Under the pieces are notes generated by a model, which saw only the letters and a program-made list of their open reading frames with translations, did no database searches and had not been told where the DNA came from. This document shows positions 22,234 to 33,014 of a stretch of DNA of 46,097 nt, in pieces. A program made the position numbers and the translations under genes. Numbering within the stretch: position 1 is the stretch's first letter; every line of letters starts with the position of its first letter. This stretch comes from Fragilaria crotonensis. Lineage: Eukaryota > Bacillariophyta > Fragilariophyceae > Fragilariales > Fragilariaceae. Location of the stretch: assembly GCA_022925895.1 (NCBI GenBank), contig JAKSYS010000510.1, positions 1-46,097 of the forward strand, written 5' to 3'.

Positions 22234-22792
22234 TCAACTAGAACTTGCCCCTTTCTTCCCTTTTGTTTGCTTATTGATGAGCGACTTGTGAATATGTGGA
22301 ATCACACCCCACCAGCAATCGTGGCCTTGATTAAAGCATCCAACTCCTCATCACCTCGAATAGCCAACTGCAAGTGACGTGGCGTAATGCGCTTGACCTT
22401 GAGATCCTTACAGGCGTTCCCGCAAGTTCGAGTACTTCTGCGGTCAGGTATTCCAAAATGGCCGATGTGTAGACGGCCGCAGTCGTCTGACGCGTTGGGA
22501 ATGTTGAACCGATTGCTTCAAGAAACGGTGAATACGACCCACAGGGAATTGCAGACCGGCTTTGCTCGATCGGGACTGCGGAGCCTTTTTGGAGGTAGGT
22601 GCCTTTCCACCCTTTCCTCCCTTGCCGCCTTTACCTCCTTTGCCAGACTGGGATGTTTGTGAGTGAGAGATTGGATTTTAGAGTTTGTACGAATTGGTAA
22701 CAAAGGAGCGAGAAAAACTTGGCGCGCACAGCGAAAACCTGATAACTATTTTTTTCAATGGCAACGAGCAGCCAACCAAAGGGGTTCACCAT
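22234..22792 (-). CDS. histone H2A.Z, intron after the start codon, three 1-nt gaps
   Basis: No single long ORF shows this gene, but the minus strand encodes a nearly complete H2A.Z. Exon 2 (22647 down to 22234) starts [11 protein letters not shown], then [99 protein letters not shown] and a KGKKGASSS tail with TGA at 22234-22236. The variant-specific RGDEELD and IPHIHKSL blocks mark H2A.Z rather than canonical H2A. One base is missing near 22487-22491, in AAA to AA near 22417, and in GGGGG to GGGG near 22307-22310. The residue before SGK is an AG acceptor after a pyrimidine tract; an ATG followed by GTGAAC lies at 22792-22790, giving M|SGK with a 142-bp intron. With three bases restored the length is 139 residues. 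Confidence 0.82.
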
Positions 22793-23684
22793 GACGGTGC
22801 GTATTCCATCAAATTTCGCTTGCCTCGGCTTGAAATCGCTGGAGCGTATCAAGCACAACGATACAGTTCGAACCATGTAACTATTATTACAAATGATGCA
22901 CGGGCTGACGAGAAAACGGAGTTTGCCTACCATTGTCAATGTCAGGAGTTTTGATCCGAACTAATTCTGGAAAATGTTGACGCTCCCGAAGGGAATCGGT
23001 TCGAAAACCCTCCAGTACATTTCTACGAGATGCTACAGCCGTGTGTCATTTTGAATATCACGCCACTGTCCAACGGAAGGCGACAGATTTGAATCAAGTC
23101 GAGGAAGTCGACTGCGGCGTCTCGACCGACGTCCAGCATTCGTGCGTTGCCATTTGCCATACAGTACGGATTACAGTATGCAGTTCTCCGAGTACGAGTA
23201 CATCTACTCGGGACTCGGGAGGATGCACACCAATGACGTCACAGATCTACCGGTACAACGTACTTGTACTGTATACTATACCTCGAAAAACATGTTGCCA
23301 TCATGCCCGACGGTGAACATGCACAATCCACCCATTGTGATACAGTTCTAATGGTGCCGCTCACATATTTTCGTAATTCATTTCCATTACTTTGGTTTGA
23401 TCGTCGATTCCTTCCCGCTGACGAGTCTACCAAGCAGGTCGTGTTGCAACGCAGGGCCGGCGCTTCCATCATCGTTCAAGGTCTGTCGAGCTTTGTGGTT
23501 GGTGCTGGTCTTTTGGCGCTCAGTACTCAATATTACATTTTTGAAGAACTTATACAAGGCAACCAAATCATGCTGACAAAACAAAATGACAATGAGAGTT
23601 ACCGCCACGACCACGAGACCTAAAACCCTCAAACGCAGTAGGCAGTGCGGACTCATACAGTTCCAGTTCCTCATCCCTCAGCGC
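22793..23684. other. intergenic region between H2A.Z and the receptor gene
   Basis: Upstream of H2A.Z and downstream of the receptor. Short ORFs on both strands around 23264-23674 contain hydrophobic stretches but no recognisable family. A possible extra receptor exon lies at about 23684-23554 (see the receptor entry). GTAC-rich words occur near 23200-23280. Confidence 0.4.
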
Positions 23685-23772
23685 CTGCAGAAGCCATCGA
23701 CTTTGAGTGCGTTCGTTCCAACTTCGCACGCGTTCACCAAGATCCACCCCACCGGAGGGCAGTATGACTCAC

Positions 23773-25116
23773 CTAAATGGCATCTTCACGATTGTCTCCC
23801 GCACAAACGGCAATGTTTGGCTGAAGATCAGCAAGACTCTCGGATGCAACCATGGCTTGTTCATGACATCCCAGAATTTGCGACTCTCTGCTACGTGCCC
23901 TTCTCGCTTCAGATGGCGGAATCTTATTTGTCAGGCACTGCTTTATTGCCCACAACCTTGATCTCATGGGTAATAGTCGCCGCCATTGCATATACCTGGG
24001 GCGAAGATAGATAAGGACGTTCAGGAATCCCTGCAAAGGGAAAATGAAGCCGATCAAGACTGTGAGCCAATAAAAATCAGATTCGTGCTCGCGCTGGATT
24101 CCAGCAGTCTGCTGAATCGCAATAGCCACGAGCACCATCAAACTTGTAAGACACGCCAATACGTATAGAGTTGCTTGTATTGCCACAGCTCTGGCTTGTT
24201 CATGTTCTCGACTCGCACACCGCAGAGCAGTATCAGATGCACTGCTGGTGTTGTTTCGAAAAGTTAGTAGCGTCCTGAGGAATTCCCTGGATCGTCGAGC
24301 GTAACCGGATGAGTTCCCACTTTCTGCATCACTTGGTTGCACGCCGCCATGGCTATTGGGGCTGCTGATGCTGCTTCTGTTGGTGACACCTGTGCGTTTT
24401 GCCGAATCGTTAACAATGGTTTCAAACTTGGTACGTCGGTATTGCTCTGATCTTCGTCCCGTGGATCGAACCTTCCAATAGATCATTCGGTTAGAAACGA
24501 GGAGAAATATAATTGATGCCCCAAGGGGTATGCCCCCGAAGATCAAAGCGAAAATAGGATCCAAACATGGTACCGAGGGATCCTCGCCGCATCCCTCTGG
24601 ATAGTGTCCAATCCAACAAACCAGACCCAATTCTTTCTCAGAGTAGAGGGAAATACCAGCTCCAACAGATGCCGTTATAAGAGGAAAGAGAATGGACATG
24701 ACATGCAGGTACGGCTCGAAATTCTTTTGGAATTTGAGCTCGCTGACTCTGTACACGACTGTGGCAAGGAAGAAGGCGTTCAATGAAATATTGTAGAGTG
24801 GGACAGAAGTGCCGAGTTGCGTGAAGAATTCCATCATCGTGCAAGTCTGATCGTTCCCATGTGCTGATATTCGCCCCCCTTCCGCCGGCAAAAGGAACGG
24901 ATGAATAAACATAAAAATGGCACTGATCATGTCAAACACAGACATGCCATGCATCATTCGATTGTAGACCGACAACTTTTTTGTCCTTAAAACCAAGCAA
25001 ACAATGGTGCTGGATCCCGCAAGGGATAACGAAGATGAGATGGAGTTTACAACAACCAACGCGATAACTTGCCCATCCGTCAAGGGCGCCATTGTGTTAC
25101 TGTCATCAATGCTCAA
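23773..25116 (-). CDS. seven-transmembrane GPCR-like receptor
   Basis: 447 residues with seven hydrophobic segments: about 17-42, 53-76, 95-122, 135-157, 185-210, 318-340 and 350-372. A long polar Ser/Arg-rich third cytoplasmic loop (about 212-316) and a cytoplasmic tail are present. A Cys at the start of TM3 (DQTCTMMEFF) and Cys in extracellular loop 2 could form the usual disulfide. The layout resembles the cAMP-receptor-like/Git3-like class expanded in diatoms; ligand and G protein are unknown. A second Met at residue 9 is an alternative start. The TAG stop (23773-23775) is immediately followed by a perfect donor GTGAGT at 23772, and an acceptor TTCTGCAG ends at 23685. The spliced downstream exon stays open for 43 codons in the same frame, so the 3' structure needs checking. 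Confidence 0.78.
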   Translation of the reverse strand: MSIDDSNTMAPLTDGQVIALVVVNSISSSLSLAGSSTIVCLVLRTKKLSVYNRMMHGMSVFDMISAIFMFIHPFLLPAEGGRISAHGNDQTCTMMEFFTQLGTSVPLYNISLNAFFLATVVYRVSELKFQKNFEPYLHVMSILFPLITASVGAGISLYSEKELGLVCWIGHYPEGCGEDPSVPCLDPIFALIFGGIPLGASIIFLLVSNRMIYWKVRSTGRRSEQYRRTKFETIVNDSAKRTGVTNRSSISSPNSHGGVQPSDAESGNSSGYARRSREFLRTLLTFRNNTSSASDTALRCASREHEQARAVAIQATLYVLACLTSLMVLVAIAIQQTAGIQREHESDFYWLTVLIGFIFPLQGFLNVLIYLRPRYMQWRRLLPMRSRLWAIKQCLTNKIPPSEARRARSRESQILGCHEQAMVASESLADLQPNIAVCAGDNREDAI

Positions 25117-26581
25117 GGAGAAATATATGGATAAGTTCAGAGCGCAAACGGAACTTCAGCTTACAAAAAGTCCGGATGTCAGGATCCTCGCAAAGGCTGC
25201 TGCTTAAAACAGTGACGACACCATCTCGACACTATCAAGATAAATTCTCCCAAAAAGATGTAATAAATAACTTTTGGTGCGTCCTTAGCAAGACACAAGT
25301 TTGACACAAACCGAGAAATAATCGAGTGTGTCAAGCGCTCGACCCACTCGTTTGGCACTTCGACACGCGACAAAAGCGATCTCGCGTATTGAACTTGCAT
25401 ACAGTTGTAACCTCGCGACACATTCAGACTTTTTCAACCAATTAGATTTGCGCGTGAGTGCCAGCTTTTTAAGCTTTCATCAAAGAATACGTCGCATGAC
25501 CGTATCGATGTTGGCAAAACCGATCTGAACAGAAACTCCTGTATCTGGTGCCGTAATTCTCGGTCTAAATCTATGCATGTGAACATACATAACCATTTAT
25601 CTTCTCTTCAGCATTCTACAGCTGTTGTTGTACTGCTGAGCAATTGTGTTCACGACGACATCATGACGAACAAATTGAAATAGCATATTAAGTGTTAACA
25701 GGGGGTGTCTCTCCGTCCACGAACAATATAATTGGTCAATGTACATGATTCTATTGAAATAAATCAAACAAAGGGCACTCATTGCTTCGCCATGTCTGCA
25801 ACAACCCGAAACCGACGTTAAGTAGATCATTGTCAATATGCTTTAAGAAGTAAGATAAAATTACAGAGCAAGAAGTGTCGGTGATGAACCAAACAATGTT
25901 TTGTCATTCTTTACTCGATGTCAGTGGTGCATTGAATTCACAATGAATTCTCTTGATACTATGACATAATGCAGTGCACTTCTTGGAGTACAATGCACAA
26001 GCAATGACCGTCCTCATGCTTTCTATTGCTGCCTTTTCAAGCATGTTCAAAGATGGGGAAGGTCTCACAGGGTGAGGACATGGTGAGAACGTTCTCCAAA
26101 ACAATATAGATTTTTGCTTCATGAGGATGAATACAAAAAAGAGCAAATGTATACTGAATTAGTATGTCCACTCCGATGTGCCAAATCCTCCAAGTCCTGT
26201 CTCCACTCACCATTATTTGTGCATTTGGTGCTGACAGGACACTGAGAAATATGAGAGAAATTCATGATTGTGGGGCAGCGTGACATTGGCGGTTATGATA
26301 GAGCAAAATCATAAGCTACTAAGTCCAGAGAAATCCAATATAGCCTGGCCGTAGCCCAACATGATGCAGACATAGTAGAATTCGTTCAGTCCCTGCAAGC
26401 AAAATACTGATCCATTGGCAATTGGCTCATTCCCAGATTCATGCTCCTCACAAAAAAACTGATCCCACATGACACCAGAGGCCATCTTGATGTCCATTTC
26501 CAGCCCATCCACATCGTCTACCACACTCATAGGCCAAGGCCAGCCTCCTGGCTGTTTTGTAGGCCCAATGCCATCCCATTT
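25117..26581. other. gene-poor interval with probable copia 3' flank
   Basis: Upstream of the receptor gene. No confident gene. The part nearest 26300-26581 lies just downstream (minus strand) of the copia coding end and keeps an ORF of 73 codons (26309-26530); it may be retroelement 3' sequence. No LTR pair was identified. Confidence 0.4.
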
Positions 26582-26690
26582 CTACCAAAGGATGCATTGC
26601 AATAAATCCGCAAGCTTTGTTCCAGCTAAGGGCTTAGTAAAGATGTCCACCAGATTAGTCTCACCATCTGGTAATTGATAAAGAGTGCGT
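26582..26690 (-). mobile_element. Ty1/copia RNase H C-terminal remnant
   Basis: The minus strand reads LYQLPDGETNLVDIFTKPLAG then TKLADLLQCILW and a stop. Asn-x-x-Asp-x-(F/L)-Thr-Lys followed by a short Leu-rich end is the hallmark of the C-terminus of copia-type polyproteins. Upstream coding sequence is not recognisable in this window, so this is a fragment. Confidence 0.7.
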
Positions 26691-27318
26691 TATATAGCTC
26701 CGAGTTCAGTTGTACCAGAAGTACATTTCTTGACATCACCAACGATGTAATAGGCGAGCGGCGTACCTGGGAGTAGTGGTACTGTAGTACTACAAAAAGC
26801 GAAAACCTAGTTTAGCGTGCTGTCGCTGTAACCGAGAGATTTAGGGACTCGACTCGCATGGATGACCAACACCCGGGATTGGGTGGCAGCCACTATAGAT
26901 TTAGAACACTAGCATGTTCAGCTTGCTTCCGGTGTCGATGCCGAGTTGTGAACGGGGCTAAAATAGGTGCAAATTGATCGAACTCCATTCACTGCCATTC
27001 TCCAAACCTTCCTGATGTTTTCCTTAAAAATGGCCGCGTTTGTTCTTTACCAATTCACTGAACGTGTAACGACTGCGTAGTATGCTGGGCGTCCGGATCT
27101 TGTAGCAACAGGCAGAGATCTGATTTTCGGATGCATGAACGGTTGCATCGCGTAGATTTCTCCCAACTGTCTTTGGACGTCCTGACGTAAAGAAGATTGT
27201 CGTTTCTGTTAGTCCCGACCGTGTAGATCCTGATTCCTATCCTACCAGAGTACATACCACTGATCCTACAGTACAGATATAAGACCTGTTAAGTGACCAG
27301 CAGTGTTCCGGGGTGCGC
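26691..27318. other. interval between copia and LINE remnants
   Basis: No gene supported. It contains the palindrome TGTAGTACTACA near 26784 and one minus-strand ORF (27055-27255) without recognisable content. Confidence 0.4.
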
Positions 27319-28031
27319 CTATGCTGGAACACACTGTCTGTTGCACTCGTGGTTTGAATAATTTTTTCTGAGTAAAAGGCTTTGGATCCGTCGCCATTCT
27401 TTTACGAAGCGGCCTAACATTATATGCTTCCATCCGACTTTGTTTTGTTGTCGTATAATGGCATGCAAATCTGATGGATGGCTGTCGGAGCGAATATCAG
27501 GTATATCATTTCCAGCAAGCCAACTTTCAAGACTTTCGACTAGCAGCCTGGGTATGTGCGGAAACGTCTTTGTCATTGACAATACTTCTTCACCTTGGTG
27601 ATGCATCCTTGCCGCCATGTCCCTCGTGAAGGGTGGCGACATCGCATGATATGGTCCCTATCTTAGTCTGTGCAATCGCACAGTGGACACGTGCTCCGAC
27701 CCCCATCGAAACGATTTAACCTACCGGTTGTGGGGAGGACGATGTCGTGGACAAACTTGATGAAGTGGCTCCGCCGCTTTTTCATTCGCTTCAAGATGGT
27801 GCCGTGAACTTTCCAATCCATTTTTCTTTCAGAGGGGGTCCCGTCGCCTCCATCTCAATAGCCTCAGCGTATTGCAATGTAACCGTTCCATCTCGAAAAG
27901 CGAGTTGCGCTTTGACATTCGGGGACATAATTGCGAATGGGGAACAAATGGAAAATGTGTCATTCTTGTACTCACTTGCGAGTCTATCGGCATCGACATT
28001 GAGCTGCGCCAGTAGGGATAAATTCTCGTAG
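27319..28031 (-). pseudogene. LINE C-terminal region with Cys/His motif
   Basis: Fragments in changing frames read LNVDADRLASEY, then HFIKFVHDIVLPTTGRLNRF, then STCPLCDCTD..RDHIMRCRHP, with an in-frame stop inside the last. The C-x2-C...H...C arrangement followed by an Arg/Trp-rich stretch is typical of the end of retroelement polyproteins. The last part continues as an open stretch at 27642-27319. Confidence 0.6.
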
Positions 28032-28090
28032 GAAGCGTCGCGATCTTGATGTCCTTCTACGTACTCTCATCTCATACCTGGAAGTTGTTG

Positions 28091-28549
28091 CTACGATTGT
28101 TGGATTTTGATCAGGATATTCCATTCTGGTGATAAGACGTCAAGAACCACACAGTTGAAGTCTAAGAAGTTGACTGGAACATTTCTGTTGTCATCTAGCG
28201 AGGTATCACCGGCCAGTGTATCAAGTAAACTTTGGCTGTCGGTTGCTATAATACCTGTCCATCGTTCGTGCATCTGACTAAATTCTCTTAGACGGAAGAG
28301 GAACCGAAGTGCGAAAAACATCCCTGTTGCTTCCGCTTTGTTAGAGTGAAGGGATCTTTCCCAAACCGGCCCCATTCCCTGTGCTGCTTGCTCCCGCCCT
28401 TCCCGAACACTCATCATCCATCCGAAAGAGGCTTTTGATGGTGGGTGCTGCGCTGATCCATCGCTGACCACTCGGAGATTTACTTGCGCTGTCCAGCATA
28501 TAGTGAAGGCATCAGCAAAGTGTGATGTTGAAGTAAGTCTTTTTCCCAA
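28091..28549 (-). pseudogene. LINE RNase H domain
   Basis: An open stretch of 152 codons with RNase H landmarks: LRVVSDGSAQHPPSKASFGW (first Asp), SNKAEATGMFFALRFL (Glu) and GIIATDSQSLLDTL (second Asp). It follows the reverse transcriptase remnants on the same strand. Confidence 0.75.
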
Positions 28550-28849
28550 GGCTCTTAGTATGTGTCAACATACATGTCAAATGTTGCAACCGATGACGGA
28601 GGCGTTGGAAGTGGGGTACGATATGCTGGCGCTACATATCTTGATACCACCCAGACACCTGAGTTTTTATGCTTAATCTCCACTGGGGTTGCCTTGCTTG
28701 GTAGTTGTTTAATGGACATTTCCCTCAATGGCTGGGACTTGCTGGTGATGGGTGTTCGAATCCAATATTCCAGTTACCACTCACTCAATGCTTGACGAAT
28801 CCATACTCTGGAATGGAATCGATCTGCAGCTTATCGATTTCTAAGAAGC

Positions 28850-29886
28850 GGAGTCGGGTGAAGCCATTCTTGTAATGGGACTTTGAGTCGTCCGTCAGGA
28901 TAGCTCCAAGAGAGATTTGCTCTGCACCAGCAGCATGTTCTCCAGCCAGACTTTTTCAGATGGTTTCTCCTGATAAACTTTGAGCCATGTTGTTCGACTA
29001 CTTGTTTGTAGGGAAGTACAACCGTGAAGTTTGCTGTTGTCCAGATGCATTTCCTCTGTAGTTACCAAATCAGAAACAGTAATGGCTTGCAGATACAGAC
29101 GGCATTAATTGATACTATGTCGTATATCCATCGGAGTGAATTTCTTGAATCCAGGACGTGATCCATGATATATGAGTCTCCTTGACGCTGTGTCTGTAGA
29201 ATACATGCTGGTGGGACATCCAATTCTCTACTCGCTTGAATTCTGGCAAGATATGTTCATCTGGACTTAAGCCATTTGGATTCAGAATGAGGAAATGCGG
29301 AAAATGTATGTGTCAAAAGTGAATACGAAACCCCAACATTCAATTGTGCCCATGCGATTGTACATTTCAGCAGCATTTTTCCTACTTCCGTCTGCGCCCT
29401 CCAGTGTCGAATGAATTATAATACTTGCTGGATACCTTGTCTGTCGTACAGATGGTGAAACCTGGCGCCGCCGAATTCAAAGGGTCCGTAGATAGTAGGT
29501 GAGTTTCCACTGCCCTGTCCTGTTCCATAAACTGGGAAGGAGTCCGAATGAGAGTAGCGTGGTTTGCTGGATAATCACATTTCCGTGCGGATGAAATAAC
29601 GTGCTTGTTCGAGTGTCCTTGCGTTCATCAACGCTACTTGTTTGTCAACTCCAAAACGATGACTGGCAGAGGTTGCAAGATTTGGTATAATCCGATCATA
29701 GCACACCGTTGATTCGTAATTTGTTTGTATGAGGGACAACTTTCTGGACATCCGAGAGATTTCAAATTGTAGTTCCTCCAGCATTACCGGGTTGATTGCA
29801 TTCCGTCTTGATCTTGAGCCGTATTGTCCAGCATTGAGTTGTTGCAAAGAACCTTCTGATTGATACAACTCCATTTGCCATTTCAA
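28850..29886 (-). pseudogene. LINE reverse transcriptase remnants
   Basis: The best block is 29886-29575: SEGSLQQLNAGQYGSRSRR, LIQTNYESTVCYDRIIPN and RFGVDKQVALMNARTL. This matches the palm region preceding GQGSGNSP, which appears at about 29520-29498. YLQAITVSDLVT follows near 29098-29058. Stops and shifts separate the blocks, and a clear Y-x-D-D box was not found. Confidence 0.7.
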
Positions 29887-30342
29887 TCATAGCATCAGGT
29901 TGTAGTCTACCTCATAGATGTGTCTTACACAAGTCCGGTGTATCCTGATATTGTACTTTTTTTCAAGAACAATGCAATGTTTTGCCAGTGCTGATAGCTA
30001 AAGCCTCTCTCCAGTGCGTAATTTATCACTTGTAGATGCATATTTCGCGTATCGCCATTTGCATACGATTTAATTCATCTCGTACAAACTCGGTACGTTT
30101 GATCCCATGCTCCGTACAATCGTTGTCGTCGCTAATTTGAGTTGTGAGTGTACTCATGAGGTGTGATAAGTGCTTTGTAGTGACCGAGGTGAACTCCTGA
30201 CGGCGATGTGGTCGTTGTTTCTTTCCAAACTTTCAGCTTTCCAATGAAATCCTCTTCCGTGATTGTTTGGTATCATTCTTGCTGGTCTGCCATTTCCTCC
30301 TCTGATAACCTTAATTGATCCAACAGTACCTTGACGTTGCCC

Positions 30343-31081
30343 TCAAGGTTTGGATAATCTCTGCTTCCGAACATGAGTATATAATCCGCATGTCCTCCTT
30401 TGCCCAAAAAACTCAACAAGGCCTTTAATGGGGACACACTGTGAAGGCGGATGTTCCGTGTGCTTGGCCGAAACGTGATCGATTTTTGTTCTGCAAATGA
30501 GTAACAATCTTGCTAGGGACGTCAATAATTTGCCAGTTGGTGCAGGATTTTGGATCGTCGAGGGGGTGAGTTGGGATTTCGATTCGTGTAATACTTTGCC
30601 GTATATCTGTGATCGAAGTTTCTGAAAATTCTCAGCCAGTTTCTTTAATGCCTCTGCACGCATGATTCTTTTGAGAATAACAGCATTTTCTTGTCTGATT
30701 CATGCATTGATTGTTCGTATTGGACCAATTTTTGTTGAATTTCTTCCTCCCTCCTTGTGAAGGTATCCGCTTCTATTGTTTTGACTTCGCGCGTCGCCTT
30801 TCTGAGTCGTTGGGAACATTGTTGTCGTGTCATGGACTCAAGTTCGGGCGGGAAAAGTCTAAATTTTGTGCCAATTTGAGGGTGTTGGCATAATCCGGCA
30901 TATGATGACGCAGCTGAAACAATCCCTTCAAGATTCGAACCTTTTCTCTGCTGGCTTTGATGAGGAAAGCTGACCATGCTGGCGCTTGGAATGCTTTCAC
31001 TCTCTTTTCTGCTGTGAGGCTTGCTTTCAAAGCGTCATGATCGAGTCTTCCTGGGAAGGAATGTTGGTTTCCGGGCATCAT
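30343..31081 (-). pseudogene. LINE linker between endonuclease and RT
   Basis: Overlapping frames encode Lys/Arg/Gln-rich helical sequence (for example RAEALKKLAENFQKLRSQIY), usual between the EEP and RT domains of such elements. No catalytic motifs. Assigned by position and composition. Confidence 0.45.
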
Positions 31082-31126
31082 TAGTTGGAATCCTCTCCCG
31101 AAGGCATTGCACTGCTCTAACTGATT

Positions 31127-31945
31127 TTATTTCTCCCGTAGGTACTTTGTCACTTGTTTTACATTTGTTGATTGCGTCATTCTGAGGGATGGCGTCGCCA
31201 GAGCTTGAGTGTGCGATCCAAACAACAGTTGCGTATTGAGATCAAAGTAATACGGAGGATGATCTGTTGGGTAGCGTTCGTAGAAGGATTCATACCCCAC
31301 GGCCACTAATGCGTCTGCGACTCGTCTCGTAGCTAAGCCGTAATCCAATCGCAACTGCCCTCCTCGGGAAGATGTTGCTGGAGGTTGTTCATTTGATCTG
31401 GTCTTCATCAAATCCACTAAGAAAATGTCAGTGATGATCCTGCTCATTCCATTGAAGTTGCCATCAATACTCTTGTTGAAGTCGCCTACCATTAGTCACC
31501 TCTGGCTGTACACTCATCCTGTAGGTAGATTCGGAGATCCTGTTTAAAAGCTCTGCGCGCGTTACAATCGGTAGCTTTCATTTGTGTCAACTGACTTATC
31601 TGTTGAGAAGCAACTGTTCTTGTACCCGGTTGCGATCCGCTGTCGACAACCTGATACGCCGATGTGACTGCTGCTAGTTGGAAGCCATCTCGTGCGCGAA
31701 ATGTTTGGCGAACCCATCGTCCTAACGGATCCTGATATGTTGAGGTGATTTGTCCAGTAATATGACCATCTGAAAGATCGAGGTTCCACCTGGTTTATAC
31801 CAATTTGCGAATGTAGTAGATGTTGAACAGCTAACTGATCTTGACCTGGTGGGCCAGTGCTGACAAGCGGTGGTCTACAGGATGTTTCAAACTTCGGCTG
31901 GTGTCGTGTCCACGTTATGTTCTTGTCCGCACAGGATATCAGCAT
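31127..31945 (-). pseudogene. LINE endonuclease (EEP) domain
   Basis: The open part 31492-31127 holds MVGDFNKSIDG (GDFN motif), LRLDYGLATRRVADAL and RYPTDHPPYYFDL (the D-H pair), which together define the exonuclease-endonuclease-phosphatase fold. Upstream sequence (RRAFKQDLRIYLQDEC near 31565-31515) is in a different frame, ending in stops just before GDFN. Confidence 0.7.
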
Positions 31946-32561
31946 GTATCTCTGTTGCGATCAGGCACAAGGTATCAAACTGTCCTCCTCTCCTGTCCGA
32001 TGCAATGCCATTTAAGTTACAAGAGTAAATTCTTGCAGTAATGCTTGCATGTTTCTCACTTAAGAGATCGCCCCAGCAGGGTGCATTTAGCTGCTGATTG
32101 TTATTGGTTAATATTGGTCTTCGAGCTTCTCTGCTTTGGAGCCGCTGTCTTTGTTGTCAAAACATTGCTGTCCATCTTTCTTTGGCATGCTTTAATTGCA
32201 GCGCAGGTGTGAGGTCGCTAGATTCTTCTTCTGTTCTTCTTTCGAAAGGATTTTGTTGTGCTACAGTACTATTTGACGCTTGTTGGATGTGAGATCAATC
32301 AGCTACTAGCGGATGATTGACCCTACTAGCTATATTCGGTGATACTTGAAGTTCTTCAATCATTGTTGATTTTGGGTGAATAATCGTCCCATGCAGTGAG
32401 GCGATCGTCGTCCATGGGCGCCGACTCTGTCTGAGTGCCTTCTTTGGCAATAGAGGGAGCAGAATATTGTTTGTGCCTTTTAATGTTTCTTTGGTGACAC
32501 TTTCCTATCAGTGCATTTTCCTACTGGTTGAGGAGAATCATTGTTGTGGAGAAGAGACTGA

Positions 32562-33014
32562 TTAGTCAGAGATTGACTTGCTGACACAATTGAGCTTTAA
32601 TTGCTTTGAGACGAGATGTGCAGTTTTATTGCTCAATTCTTTGTGCTGTTGATCTCTAGATGGTTCCGTGTCCGTCATACCTGAAGCTTGATCTGAGACC
32701 ATTGCTGCGGCATAAGATGCATGTGTTGTTCCGGTGTTGCGATGGATAGAAGATGGCGTGGTCGATTGAGATGTCTCAAATGTTCTGTGTTCCCACGCAC
32801 TACTAGTATTTAAGTATTGAACCTCCTCACTCGTGGACTGTTCCATACTTGCAACACTATGCATCATAAAGCTTTTGCGGATGCAGTCATACATGAATTG
32901 TCTCCCGCTTGAGTATCCATCAGACCAAGGAAATCCCACTTCTGGTGGGCCATCAAATTGTCCAGCCTTCGGTTTGCGCCTTCTCGGACGACTTCGTACC
33001 ATCCATCGTAGCAT
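32562..33014 (-). pseudogene. LINE ORF1-like segment
   Basis: 150 open codons, beginning with a basic RSRPRRRKPK stretch and continuing Ser/Thr/Gln-rich. It has no enzyme motif. Its position upstream of the endonuclease suggests a gag/ORF1-like part; the assignment is tentative. Confidence 0.35.

Larger units (their letters stand above)
27319..33014 (-). mobile_element. decayed non-LTR retrotransposon (LINE)
   Basis: A 5.7-kb minus-strand element read from 33014 to 27319. The order is an ORF1-like segment, endonuclease (EEP), linker, reverse transcriptase, RNase H and a Cys/His-containing C-terminal region. Each module is recognisable but cut by multiple stops and frame changes, so the copy is inactive. 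The order EEP-RT-RNase H is that of LINEs with a C-terminal RNase H. No poly(A) tail or target-site duplication could be fixed. Confidence 0.8.

Noticed and set aside
22387..22662. Plus-strand ORF of 91 codons
   Set aside because: It lies antisense to the H2A.Z gene, whose protein is clearly recognisable on the minus strand.
28745..28770. tRNA-like B-box (GTTCGAATCC)
   Set aside because: No matching A-box, acceptor stem or cloverleaf could be built around it; it lies in the decayed LINE.
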